Part shown: piece after piece, positions 1 through 11,988 of the stretch | Position numbering within the stretch: the first letter of the stretch is position 1 | Layout of the letters: the number at the start of each line of letters is the position of its first letter | NCBI GenBank assembly: GCA_963711725.1 | Contig: CAVQFO010000024.1 | Location: forward strand, 62,001-126,000 | Source: CAVQFO01 sp963711725 | GTDB lineage: Bacteria > Pseudomonadota > Gammaproteobacteria > Nitrococcales > Aquisalimonadaceae | Reading direction: 5' to 3' | DNA length: 64,000 nt | Program-made: the position numbers and the translations under genes | Notes under the pieces: generated by a model | The model's database searches: none | Told to the model about the DNA's origin: nothing | The model's input: only the letters and a program-made list of their open reading frames with translations

Positions 1-1
1 G

Positions 2-316
2 ACCCCCAATGCGCGAACGATCTGGCCCCTGAAGCGGGTGCGCGTGGCCGCGGACAGCCGTCTGGCCCATGTTCTCGGCACCACGGACTGCGCCGTGAAT
101 TCCCTGCACAATCAGGCCATACGCGAACCCGGCGATGAGTTGCGGCCCGTGGCATTTGAGAGCAACAGCGTCATTCAGGCGATCGAACACGTGCGCCTGC
201 CCTGCGTGTTCGGCGTTCAATGGCATCCGGAATACCTGCCTCAACGCGAGGAACAGCACCGGCTGTTCCGAAAGCTGGTGGACTGCGCCCGGGAAGGGGC
301 GTCACAAGGCGGCTAG
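2..316 (+). CDS. Gamma-glutamyl-GABA hydrolase family protein (class I glutamine amidotransferase-like), C-terminal part
   Basis: The gene enters from the left edge, and only the last 104 codons are visible before the TAG at 314-316. The fragment shows the conserved NSLHNQAI segment and the GVQWHPE motif, whose histidine and glutamate complete the Cys-His-Glu triad of peptidase C26/PuuD-type hydrolases. The catalytic cysteine would lie upstream of the window. PuuD-like enzymes release GABA from gamma-glutamyl-GABA in putrescine breakdown; other members act on folate polyglutamates or related gamma-glutamyl compounds, so the substrate is not settled. No putrescine-pathway gene is visible next to it, and the neighbour on the right is convergent. 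Confidence 0.85.
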   Translation, partial: TPNARTIWPLKRVRVAADSRLAHVLGTTDCAVNSLHNQAIREPGDELRPVAFESNSVIQAIEHVRLPCVFGVQWHPEYLPQREEQHRLFRKLVDCAREGASQGG

Positions 317-364
317 CGCCAATTGGGCAACTGGCGCCGATCGGCTCGGCATGCCGGAATGGTG

Positions 365-1261
365 TCAACCCAGCAGCGTCAACGCCTTCGGCCGCACCTG
401 GATGGTGACGGCCTCCCCGGCCCGGGTCTCGCCGTCCATTTCCAGTGGCGGCATCGGCCCCAGGGGGCGGAGCGAAAGGTGCCGGGCGCGGGCGTGGTGC
501 ACAAAGGGAAGATCGAGATGGGTTCCGCGGTAGAGCCGTGGGACAGCGGGCAGCAGCCGCCGAAGCGGCTCGTTCTCCGCAACGACCACATCCATCAGGC
601 CGTCATCCGGTTCCGCCTCAGGCGCTATCCGCAAGCCGCGGCCGAACGCGCAACCGTTGGCGAAGGCGGCCAATACCATCGGACCTTCGAACCATGGGCG
701 GCCGTCCAGATCGATGCGGCAGGAAACTGCCTGAAAACCCAACAGCGCCCGCAGCGCGGCGGCGAGATAGGCGCCCGCCCAGCGGTGGCGCAAGGCATTG
801 ATACGTGCGGCAACCGGACCGGAGACCCCGGCCGAGGCGATGTTGACGACCAGGCGTCGGGCGCCGGTTTCAAACGTCAGATCCAGCAGATCCACCAAAC
901 GATGCTTGCCGTTCAACACTCGCACAAGAGCGGCCGACGGTTCCGCGGGCAGGCCCAGGCACCGCGCCATATCAGAACCGGTGCCCGCCGGAATCAGGCC
1001 GACGCCCAATCCGCTTAGCGCATTCGCGTCGTTAAGAACGTTGACTACACGGTGCAGAGTCCCATCGCCGCCAACCACCACCAACCGTTCCGGCAAACCG
1101 GTGAGGGCGGCGCGCACCAACTCATCCGCCCGGGTCGGGTCGTTCACATGGACCACGGACGCATCGGCAAGCTCGGGATGCTGGGAAACAAGCCGCCTCC
1201 AAACCCGCTCAGCGCGGCCGGAGCCTGCACGGGGGTTGACCACCACAAGGGTACGGCGCAT
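365..1261 (-). CDS. Diacylglycerol kinase-family lipid kinase (YegS/DgkB-like)
   Basis: This is a 298-residue cytoplasmic or membrane-associated kinase. The N-terminus has the phosphate-binding VVNPRAGSG stretch (about residues 7-15), followed by the diagnostic GGDGT loop at residues 64-68 and the LIPAGTGSDMAR segment near residue 90, as in the DAGK catalytic fold. A C-terminal beta-rich half follows, ending with an MDGE motif typical of YegS-like enzymes. Family members phosphorylate diacylglycerol or other lipids using ATP; the lipid used here cannot be told from sequence. A small gene of unknown function lies 17 bp upstream on the same strand and may be co-transcribed. The ATG at 1261 has only a weak ribosome site. 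Confidence 0.88.
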   Translation of the reverse strand: MRRTLVVVNPRAGSGRAERVWRRLVSQHPELADASVVHVNDPTRADELVRAALTGLPERLVVVGGDGTLHRVVNVLNDANALSGLGVGLIPAGTGSDMARCLGLPAEPSAALVRVLNGKHRLVDLLDLTFETGARRLVVNIASAGVSGPVAARINALRHRWAGAYLAAALRALLGFQAVSCRIDLDGRPWFEGPMVLAAFANGCAFGRGLRIAPEAEPDDGLMDVVVAENEPLRRLLPAVPRLYRGTHLDLPFVHHARARHLSLRPLGPMPPLEMDGETRAGEAVTIQVRPKALTLLG

Positions 1262-1278
1262 GGAGCGCGCTTGCGGGA

Positions 1279-1491
1279 TCAGTTCCGTTCGCCGGGTCGG
1301 GAACCGTCTGGGTTGTCCGTCAGCATCGCGCGGATGGCCTCGAGTTCGGGGAGCAGGTCGTCCACTCCCTGCTCCTCGGGGATCGGTGCAACGTCGTCGC
1401 GGGACACGTCGTCCAAACCGAGGCTGAACTGGACTTCCTCACTTCCGAGGAACTGACTCACCGTTTCCACCCCCATCTCGTTGTTCTTCAT
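1279..1491 (-). CDS. Small acidic hypothetical protein
   Basis: This 70-residue acidic open frame ends 17 bp before the lipid kinase on the same strand, suggesting an operon. I do not recognise the family. It has no signal peptide, membrane segment or cysteine; the composition (many Glu/Asp, Leu, a PEEQG turn) suggests a small soluble protein. The ATG at 1491 lacks a clear Shine-Dalgarno sequence, and an internal ATG at 1476 is an alternative start. Support for it being real is position, absence of an overlapping gene and codon use like its neighbours. Confidence 0.5.
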   Translation of the reverse strand: MKNNEMGVETVSQFLGSEEVQFSLGLDDVSRDDVAPIPEEQGVDDLLPELEAIRAMLTDNPDGSRPGERN

Positions 1492-1605
1492 CAGTAAAAC
1501 GCGGCTATGCCAAGCATACCGAAAGGTGGGGCGCTGGGAAACCGATCGAAGGAGGCCAGGTCCCGAGACGGTCTCAGCCGGTGCGGCTCTTGCCTGCCTT
1601 TCCGG

Positions 1606-1860
1606 CTACGTCATCCGATGAAAATCGATCACGATCTGGCCTTCGTTCCGCAACAGGTACTCCACCTGCACGGCGTCGCCGTAGCGGCCGGTGATCTGAT
1701 GGATCAGCGGAATGGGATCATGGTCATTGACGAACCGCATGGTCTCGCCCGGCGTGAGAGCATCCAGCGCGCCAAAAATCGCGGCATGGCGGAAGCGCTT
1801 CGCCACGGCCCGGGCATCGAAGGGATAGGTTGAAGGGTTGTGAACGGGCATCTCATTCAT
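1606..1860 (-). CDS. DUF2249 domain-containing protein
   Basis: The 84-residue protein matches the DUF2249 pattern: a phenylalanine/arginine-rich N-terminus (RFRHAAIFGALDAL), the LTPGETMRFVNDHDPIPL core, and a beta-strand tail with VEYLLRNEG. The VNDHDPxPL signature is the family hallmark. These small cytoplasmic proteins often occur beside nitrite/nitric oxide or hemerythrin-type genes and are thought to bind a metal or cofactor, but no biochemical role is firmly known. Here it is divergent from metH, sharing a 152-bp upstream region with it. Confidence 0.85.
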   Translation of the reverse strand: MNEMPVHNPSTYPFDARAVAKRFRHAAIFGALDALTPGETMRFVNDHDPIPLIHQITGRYGDAVQVEYLLRNEGQIVIDFHRMT

Positions 1861-1941
1861 GGCGTCGACTCCGGCGGGCTTGAAGATGTATACTTTGTAC
1901 TTCTTTTTGATCGCATCCGCAAGCCCGGCGGGGAACCAGCC

Positions 1942-1980
1942 CTCGCCTGTCTTGCCATGTCGCTTATAATGTGCGGTTTA
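1942..1980 (+). promoter_or_regulatory. Probable metH promoter (perfect -10)
   Basis: A perfect TATAAT hexamer lies at 1965-1970, 43 bp upstream of the metH ATG. The matching -35 position (about 1942-1947, 17-bp spacer) is poor, so the promoter may need an activator. No SAM or cobalamin riboswitch-like structure was recognised in the short leader. Confidence 0.45.
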
Positions 1981-2012
1981 CTCGCACCCGGAAGCCATCG
2001 CCAAGGAACCTC

Positions 2013-5706
<3,694 letters not shown>

Positions 5707-5709
5707 TTG

Positions 5710-5871
5710 GATGGGTTTCGCTGCGCTCTACTCAACCTACGGACCTGATGCTCCAACCCGAAGCGGCTCTTGTACTCTCGCCAAGGCGCCTTGGCGAGAG
5801 CCTCATCTCCTTCCGAGGCCCGATGCTTCTGAAGGGCCCAGCAGGATGAATGGAGCGCAGCGAAACCCGTC
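5710..5871. repeat. Nested inverted-repeat element (REP/MITE-like)
   Basis: The outer arms are a perfect 16-bp inverted repeat, GGGTTTCGCTGCGCTC at 5713-5728 and its complement at 5853-5868. Inside lies a perfect 26-bp palindrome at 5775-5800 (core CCAAGGCGCCTTGG). The GGGTTTCGCTGCGCTC arm is the well-known type of REP-like sequence scattered in gammaproteobacterial genomes. It directly follows the metH stop codon and could also end transcription. No open frame of note lies inside. Confidence 0.75.
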
Positions 5872-5948
5872 ACCCCCTCTAAACGCAGCGCCAAGAACCG
5901 CCCTACCTCCTTCTGACGGGCGGCGTCCAGCCTATTTGACAGACGTGT

Positions 5949-5993
5949 GATAATCCTGAATACTGACGCAAGTGTCAGTTGCAAAAGGGATTA
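5949..5993. promoter_or_regulatory. Nested palindromes upstream of the first phaZ7-like gene
   Basis: An inner inverted repeat ACTGAC-N6-GTCAGT (5962-5979) is flanked by a second pair ATAATCC (5949-5955) and GGATTAT (5987-5993). It lies 110-150 bp upstream of the first depolymerase gene. It may be an operator or an mRNA leader hairpin; the regulator is unknown. The second paralog lacks this palindrome. Confidence 0.35.
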
Positions 5994-6001
5994 TTGCGGC
6001 G

Positions 6002-6015
6002 GCGCAACATAAAAA
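6002..6015 (+). promoter_or_regulatory. Shared 14-bp element of the two phaZ7-like genes, copy 1
   Basis: The sequence GCGCAACATAAAAA sits 101 bp before the ATG at 6103. An identical 14-mer sits 100 bp before the second paralog's ATG. Identity at a fixed distance, in otherwise diverged leaders, suggests a promoter or regulator site. Confidence 0.45.
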
Positions 6016-6102
6016 TTACGAAATAGACCAGAAAATCACCGGAAGACCGGAAGCCGAACCGAGCCGCTCTTAAAGAAGAATCCTTTGGAGGAGGAGTTCA
6101 TC

Positions 6103-7249
6103 ATGAAGCGTTTCGCTTTATTCGGTTCATTGTGCGCATCACTGATCGCCGGCGTGATCGGCTTGGCCCCATCCGCCGCACTTGTTATCGGCGGCCTGGC
6201 CTTTACCAATACCGCTCAAGCCCTGACCTGCGGCAGCACCGACGGCAAGGAATGCACTGGCACCGCCACCCAGTATGCCGGCGGCTTCAACCCCGGCGTT
6301 GGCTACGGCGGCTTCGGCGGCGGCAATTGCTCCGCGACCCATACCCCCGTGGTCTTCATCCACGGCAACGCCGACCGCGCCATCAGCTGGGACGCCCCTC
6401 CCGCCAACGTGCCCGGCTATTCCACTGCCCCTCATTCCGTCTATGACGAGTTCAAGGCCATGGGCTACAACGACTGCGAGCTGTTCGGCGTCACCTGGCT
6501 CAGCTCCAGCGATCAGACCACCTCGGCGGCGGCCTACAACTACCACGAACCCGCCAAATACCAGATCATCAAGAAGTTCATCGACGCCGTTAAGGCCTAT
6601 ACCGGGAAGTCCAAGGTGGATATCGTCAGCCACTCGCTGGGCGTTTCCATGGCTCTGGCCACCATCAAGTACTACGGCATCCAGGGCAGCATTCGCCGGT
6701 TCGTCGGCATCTCCGGCGGCCTGCACGGCCTGTACTCCTGCTGGTACACAGGCTACGCCAACGCCTATGCCCCCACCTGCGGCTCCCAGAACTACTACAA
6801 CTCCTACATCTTCGGGTTCTTCCCGGAGGGCTGGTACTACGGCTAGCTGGGTGACCAACCCCTGGACCGGCACCGGCACCTCCTACAGCCTGCGGCAGAT
6901 GCCCGGCCAGTACACCGGTATCCGCTTCTACACCATCCGCGCCGGCTACCACGACGAAGTGCTGTGCAGCACCTACAGTGACTGGAGCGGCTGTGCCGAC
7001 AGCGCGCTGTTCGACAACTACTCCAACGTGAAGTCCCAGCTCAACGTGGGCGCGGGTTCCGAGGCCGATCAGGTGGACTGGGATTGGACCGACGGCCTGC
7101 CCTACAACGTAGGGGGCGGCGACACCGACGGCGTGGGCCACTTCAAGGCCAAGAACAACACCGGCGCCATCATCTACAAGATGCTGAGCACCACCTGCAC
7201 CGGCACCGGCTGCGCCAACATCTACTCCTACGGACCCGTCTCACAGTAA
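6103..7249 (+). CDS. phaZ7: PhaZ7-like secreted native-PHB depolymerase, copy 1 (one frameshift)
   Basis: This 381-residue protein (after correction) closely follows Paucimonas lemoignei PhaZ7, an extracellular enzyme that hydrolyses amorphous (native) polyhydroxybutyrate. A signal peptide ends near residue 40 (AQA/LTCG). The mature part has the oxyanion HG motif (VVFIHGN, H87), the nucleophile in SHSLG (S178, matching PhaZ7 AHSMG), an acid in GYHDEV (D284) and the histidine in DGVGHF (H346), all at PhaZ7-like spacing. It lacks a separate substrate-binding domain, as PhaZ7 does. An extra base at about 6844 creates an early TAG; without it YYGSWVTNPWTG continues as in PhaZ7. The ATG 6103 has the strong GGAGGAGGAG ribosome site. 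A tandem paralog follows. Confidence 0.9.
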
Positions 7250-7278
7250 GAAGCCCGACGCAAGAAACCGCACGAAGG

Positions 7279-7308
7279 AAGGCCGACCCCATTCGGGGCC
7301 GGCCTTTT
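7279..7308 (+). terminator. Rho-independent terminator after phaZ7-like copy 1
   Basis: The hairpin AAGGCCGACCCC / GGGGCCGGCCTT with an ATTC loop is followed by a run of five T. It lies 30 bp after the stop codon of the first depolymerase. Confidence 0.9.
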
Positions 7309-7435
7309 TGTATCTACGACAGGCAGCTCTCGTTGCCGCCAATCCACTGTGGTTTTCGTATCCTGGACACCCACCTGAACCGGTCGTCGGTTCGCCGGAG
7401 GAAAGAGTTGACAGATACATCACCTTCATAGACCC

Positions 7436-7467
7436 TAGCCTAAGCGTTTGGCGGTTGGGCTATTTTT
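7436..7467 (+). promoter_or_regulatory. Leader hairpin with T-run before phaZ7-like copy 2
   Basis: TAGCCTAA (7436-7443) pairs with TTGGGCTA (7455-7462) and is followed by five T, resembling a weak terminator or attenuator. A TTGACA hexamer lies upstream at 7408-7413, but no good -10 is seen at the right distance. Confidence 0.3.
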
Positions 7468-7472
7468 CCGCA

Positions 7473-7486
7473 GCGCAACATAAAAA
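7473..7486 (+). promoter_or_regulatory. Shared 14-bp element of the two phaZ7-like genes, copy 2
   Basis: GCGCAACATAAAAA, identical to the copy at 6002-6015, lies 100 bp before the ATG at 7573. It may mark a common promoter or regulator site. Confidence 0.45.
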
Positions 7487-7572
7487 CAAGATAATTATTA
7501 GAAACACCTACCGGAATAAAAGAAACCAGCAGGAGCTACTTAATAAATATCCTTGGAGGAGGAGGATAGTCT

Positions 7573-8720
7573 ATGAAACGTATCGCCTTGTTGGGCTCTC
7601 TTTGTGCGTCCCTGGTTGCGGGTGTGATCGGAATGCTGCCTTCGGCGGCCCTGGTTGCCGGCGGCCTCGCCTTTACCAATAACGCCCAGGCCCTGTCCTG
7701 CGGCAGCAACGACGGCACCGAGTGTCAAGGTACCGCCACCCAGTATGCCGGCGGGTTCAATCCCGGTACCGGCTACGGCGGCTTCGGCGGCGGCAATTGC
7801 TCCGCTTCCCATACCCCTGTGGTCTTCGTCCACGGCAACGGCGACCATGCCACCAGCTGGGACATGCCCCCGGCCAATGTACCCGGTTACGCCACGGCTC
7901 CCCGTTCCGTTTACGACGAATTCAAGGCCCACGGCTACAACGACTGCGAGCTGTTCGGCGTCACCTGGCTGAGCTCCAGCGAGCAAAGCAGCTCCGCGGC
8001 GGCCTACAACTATCACCAGCCGTCGAAGTACGCAGATCCTGAAGAAGTTCATTGACGCGGTTAAGGCCTACACCGGCAAATCCAAGGTGGACATCGTCAG
8101 CCATTCCATGGGCGTGTCCCTGGCTCTGGCCACGTTGAAGTACTACGGCATCCAGAGCAGCGTGCGCCGCTTCGTGGGCATCTCCGGCGGCCTGCGAGGG
8201 TTGAACTCGTGCTACTACACGGGCTATGCCAACGCCTACGCCCCCACTTGCGGCTCCCAGAACTACTACAATTCCTACATCTTCGGGTTCTTCCCGGAGG
8301 GCTGGTACTGGGGCTATTACGTCAACAACGACTGGACCGGCACGGGCACCTCCAAGAGCATGCGCCAACAGCCGGCCTACAACTCCGGCACGCGGTACTA
8401 CACCATCCGCGCCGGCCAGCATGACGAAGTGCTCTGCTCCACGACCACGTATTGGAGCAGCTGCGGTGACAGTGCACTGTTCAACAACTACTCCAACGTG
8501 AAATCCCAGCTCAACGTCGGCGCCGGCTCCTATGCGCCGCAATACGACTGGGACTGGAGCGACGGCGTCCCCCACCAACATGGGCGGCGGTGACACCGAC
8601 GGCGTGGGCCACTTCAAGGCCAAGAACAATACCGGCACCATCATCTACAAGATGCTGAGCACCACCTGCACCGGTACCGGCTGCGCCAACAGCTACTACT
8701 ACGGACCAGTTTCCAACTAA
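7573..8720 (+). CDS. phaZ7: PhaZ7-like secreted native-PHB depolymerase, copy 2 (two frameshifts)
   Basis: This is the tandem paralog of the preceding gene and is also exactly 381 residues after correction. It has a signal peptide to about residue 40 (AQA/LSCG), the oxyanion motif VVFVHGNGD, the nucleophile in SHSMG, the acid in GQHDEV and the histidine in DGVGHF. Extra bases at about 8032 (KY-QILKKFIDAV restored by removing a G) and in the C-run 8569-8573 (DGVPTNMGGGD restored by removing a C) break the frame into three pieces. Start ATG 7573 follows GGAGGAGGAG. Copies differ throughout, so they are not a recent identical duplication. The role is presumably hydrolysis of extracellular PHB granules released by lysed cells. 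Confidence 0.9.
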
Positions 8721-8740
8721 TCACCATAGTCCGTACCTGC

Positions 8741-8773
8741 AAAGCCGGCCGCCTCGCGCGGCCGGCTTTTTTT
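8741..8773 (+). terminator. Rho-independent terminator after phaZ7-like copy 2
   Basis: The GC-rich stem AAAGCCGGCCG / CGGCCGGCTTT is followed by a run of T. It lies 20 bp after the stop codon. Confidence 0.92.
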
Positions 8774-8790
8774 GTGGCCCGCGCTCGCCG

Positions 8791-10110
8791 CTACCCTTCT
8801 CGCAGATCCCCTGGCGCCTCCCATCCCCGAATCTTGCCGGGCAGAACGGATTTCCCCACTACCGAGACCACGATCCGGTCCCTACCCCGCTGCTTGGCCC
8901 GATACATCGCCCGATCCGCCAGCTCCAGAATGTCCTTCCAGTGCAACTGCGCTCCGGAACGAATCATGGTGTACCCCATGCTCACCGTAATGCCGGCGCC
9001 ATCCGGAAGCTGGAAGTCCGTCTCGCGAATCGTTCGCAGCACCCGGGCTGCTACCCGCCGCCCTTCCACGCCGCCGGTATCCGGCAGCAGCACCACGAAT
9101 TCATCCCCGGCCCAGCGGCACGGCAGATCGCCTTCCCGGAGGGTGTGCCTCAGGATGCCGCCCAGTTTCTTGAGCACGACGTCCCCGTAGTGGTGCCCGA
9201 AGCGGTCGTTGACGGCCTTGAAGTGGTCGACATCCAGAAACACCACGCCCAATTCCCGTCCGCCGCGCCGCATGCGGGCCAGGAAACGGCGGATGACGCT
9301 TTCCAGATAGGCCCGGGAATACAGCCCGGTCAGCGCATCCCGAATCAACAGGCGCCGCAGCCGGTCCACCGTCACAGTCAGGGAGCGCTGTTCCTCGCGC
9401 ATGAGAACGTATTCGTGGACGAACAGAAGAAACGCCGTCAACTGCAGCAGAAACAGGCCAATCCACATGGTGGGCAGGCCGAACGGAACGGCGTGGAACT
9501 GCCTCAACATGTCGGCAGCCGATGCCGCGCATGCGATGACCAGCCCCAGGGCATAGACCAGCCAGAACCGATCGCCACCTTTGGACACGGCGATTCGGAA
9601 GGCCTGAACCACCATGTAGCCCGCCAGCGCGGCACCCGCCGCGCCGTATATCCATAAACCCAGGCCGAAGTGGGGCAGCGGATGACCGAAGTACAGCGTC
9701 CAACCGGAATCGCGAAACACCGCGTAGGGCCCGGAAAACACCAGGAGCAAGCCCACCAGGCCGGCGGCGCCGTAGAGCCTGGGGCTCCAGGTCCGCGCGC
9801 GGTCCGACTCTCCCAGCAGACCATGGTGAAGGACGATATAGGCCGGGCCGTTCAGAAGCGCGAATACCAGCGCCGCCCGGTAAGCGACTTCCATCCACAA
9901 CGGCCGGCCCCAGGCGAAAGCCAGGTAGACCAGGCCCGTACAGAGGATATAGGCGCCACTGACCAGGCTCGCATTCCGGATATGCCGAACCAGCGCGCGA
10001 TGGGGGTCGTCGCGCCGCACTGTGGCACAGAACACCGTGGCCGCAAGCGCGGTCGCGAACACGAAGGCGGCGGCGGCGACCGCGACCAGGGCAACAACGA
10101 TACCGTCCAT
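8791..10110 (-). CDS. Membrane-anchored diguanylate cyclase (AGDEF), paralog A
   Basis: The 439-residue protein has an N-terminal half with about seven hydrophobic segments (residues 1-245) and a C-terminal GGDEF domain. The active-site signature reads AGDEF, a variant common in active cyclases, in RWAGDEFVVLLPDTGG. The inhibitory I-site is intact (REGD five residues upstream). Such enzymes make c-di-GMP from two GTP in response to a signal sensed by the membrane part. The next gene (10238-11551) is a full-length paralog in the same orientation, 127 bp away, so the pair arose by tandem duplication. The membrane module is not a MASE type I can name. Confidence 0.9.
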   Translation of the reverse strand: MDGIVVALVAVAAAAFVFATALAATVFCATVRRDDPHRALVRHIRNASLVSGAYILCTGLVYLAFAWGRPLWMEVAYRAALVFALLNGPAYIVLHHGLLGESDRARTWSPRLYGAAGLVGLLLVFSGPYAVFRDSGWTLYFGHPLPHFGLGLWIYGAAGAALAGYMVVQAFRIAVSKGGDRFWLVYALGLVIACAASAADMLRQFHAVPFGLPTMWIGLFLLQLTAFLLFVHEYVLMREEQRSLTVTVDRLRRLLIRDALTGLYSRAYLESVIRRFLARMRRGGRELGVVFLDVDHFKAVNDRFGHHYGDVVLKKLGGILRHTLREGDLPCRWAGDEFVVLLPDTGGVEGRRVAARVLRTIRETDFQLPDGAGITVSMGYTMIRSGAQLHWKDILELADRAMYRAKQRGRDRIVVSVVGKSVLPGKIRGWEAPGDLREG

Positions 10111-10237
10111 ATATGCCCTCCTGGCGCCCTACCCGCGAGCACCAGCAAGTGGAGGAGACCATCCCTATCCATACAACGTTAGGCCGGCCACGCCAGAACA
10201 ACGTGACGAAGTTCGCATTTTGCGTCAGACCGCGCCC

Positions 10238-11551
10238 CTAGCCGCCTCCGGAGGCCCTCCGTTTCGCTGACGTGGGGATACTCGGGCGCGACCGGCCGGC
10301 CAGGCTGACGGCAACCCGATTCTTGCCTCGTGACTTGGCGTGATACATGGCCCGATCGACTTGCTCCAGGATCGTTCTCCAATCCGGTTCCAGGTCGGGG
10401 CGAACGACCGTATATCCCATGCTCACCGTCACGCCGCCCTCTTCGCCCAGGCCGAAATCGGTCTGGCGAATGGCGCGCAGAATACGCACGGCGACCCGCC
10501 GACCCTCCACGCCCCGGGTATCGGGCAGCAACACCACGAACTCGTCGCCGGCCCAACGGGCCGGCAAATCACCGCCCCGCACCGTGGTCCTCAGCACTTC
10601 ACCCACCTTCCGAAGCACGACATCGCCCTGGCTGTGCCCAAAGCGATCGTTGATGCCCTTGAAGTTATCCACATCCAGGAACAGCACGCCCAGTTCGCGG
10701 CCATCGCGGCCCATCCGCGCAAGATGGTGGCGGACCACGCTTTCGAGATAGGCGCGTGTGTACAAACCGGTCAGCCCGTCGCGAATCAGCAGCCGGCGAA
10801 GCCGCTCCAGTTTCTCTGCCATGGTGCGGCGCTCGTCCCGCAGCAGCCGGAACTGCCGGGCGAAAAGCGCAAACGCGCTGATCTGCAACAACAGCAGCCC
10901 CAGCCACAGCGTGGGCACCCCCACCGGGAACGCCTTGAACTGGCGCATCAGGTCCGCACCGGCGGCCAGGCACGCCACCACCAGGGCCGCTCCGTAGAGC
11001 AGCCAGAACGCGTCACGGCCCTTGAAGCGGACAATGCGCGCCGCCTGTACCGCCATGTAGCCCGTGAAGCAGCCGCCAATCACGGCATATATCCAAAGCC
11101 CCAGGCCAAAGTGAGGCAGCGGGTTGCCCCGCCAGAGGTCCCAACCGCTGTCGGCGATGACGAAGTACGGACCGGTGCCGACCAACAGAAGACCGGCGAT
11201 CACTGACAGACCGTAAAGCCGGGGAGCCAGCCATCGCGCATAAAACGATTCGCCCATCAGCGTGTGATGCAGCACGATATAGGCGGGGCCCGCCAGCAGC
11301 CCGCTGAACAGGGCCAGGCGGTAGGCCGGATCCATCAAGGATGGTTGATTCAGATACGATGCCAGGTACAAGGCGCCGGTACCCAGCATGAATACACCGC
11401 TGACCACGCTGGCCGCGCGAATGTGGCGTCCCAACTGCCGCTGCGGGTCACCACGATCATCCGTGGCGGAAAACACGGCAGTCGCCAGCGCCGTCACGAA
11501 GGCGAACGTCGCCGCCGCCACCGCACCCAATGCCAAAAAGATACTGTCCAT
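10238..11551 (-). CDS. Membrane-anchored diguanylate cyclase (AGDEF), paralog B
   Basis: At 437 residues this protein is collinear with the preceding diguanylate cyclase over its whole length, including the shared PAYIVLHH and LPHFGLGLWIY stretches in the membrane region. The GGDEF domain carries RWAGDEFVVLLPDTRG with an intact RGGD I-site, so product inhibition is expected. The linker before the cyclase (LERLRRLLIRDGLTGLYTRAYLE) is the standard GGDEF entry. Predicted activity is c-di-GMP synthesis at the inner membrane. Conservation of both copies suggests they sense related but distinct signals. Confidence 0.9.
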   Translation of the reverse strand: MDSIFLALGAVAAATFAFVTALATAVFSATDDRGDPQRQLGRHIRAASVVSGVFMLGTGALYLASYLNQPSLMDPAYRLALFSGLLAGPAYIVLHHTLMGESFYARWLAPRLYGLSVIAGLLLVGTGPYFVIADSGWDLWRGNPLPHFGLGLWIYAVIGGCFTGYMAVQAARIVRFKGRDAFWLLYGAALVVACLAAGADLMRQFKAFPVGVPTLWLGLLLLQISAFALFARQFRLLRDERRTMAEKLERLRRLLIRDGLTGLYTRAYLESVVRHHLARMGRDGRELGVLFLDVDNFKGINDRFGHSQGDVVLRKVGEVLRTTVRGGDLPARWAGDEFVVLLPDTRGVEGRRVAVRILRAIRQTDFGLGEEGGVTVSMGYTVVRPDLEPDWRTILEQVDRAMYHAKSRGKNRVAVSLAGRSRPSIPTSAKRRASGGG

Positions 11552-11988
11552 TCCAAGCTCCTAAACGCCACTGGTCTCACCGTGCGCCTCAAGGAGCATC
11601 CCGGTGGGCCAGGGCCTATTCATGCCTACCGGGTCATGGCCTGCGCAGCCTTGACCCTCCTACATGAATAAGTCCTCCCACCCCTGTCCGTTCTGATTCC
11701 AGCTTTTCTTTGCCATAGAAGTAGCACAGCCGCCGTTACCGCAATGTGATCCGAAACACACTGCGGAAAGGCCGCTACCAGACCCTTTCCGCCCGTCGGG
11801 AATCCCCACCCGATGATCGCCAACCTTGCCGCTAACCGCCGTTTTGGATACTTTTGCTCGTTCGAGGAAAATGCTGAATTCGTCCACACGCGCACTGAGC
11901 CCTTCGGGTTGTGGCCGCGCGACTCGATTCAGCGCCTCGCTTGACCAACATCTGCGCCCCGAGCCGCGACTCCCAACGAGGATGGACC
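11552..11988. other. Intergenic region without a supported gene
   Basis: No convincing gene is seen. A 75-codon GTG-start minus-strand frame at 11660-11887 exists but has no recognisable family and no ribosome site. The region serves as the upstream leader of ilvD and of the minus-strand cyclase. Confidence 0.5.

Noticed and set aside
441..470. One finding entry carrying residue numbers instead of base positions (marked withdrawn, interest 0).
   Set aside because: Its coordinates are residue-based and not valid for the window; the correct base positions are given in the separate entry at 15854-15943.
11660..11887. 75-codon minus-strand frame between a cyclase and ilvD.
   Set aside because: No ribosome site, no recognised family, and a low-complexity Gly/Ser/Cys middle. 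Not enough to call a gene.
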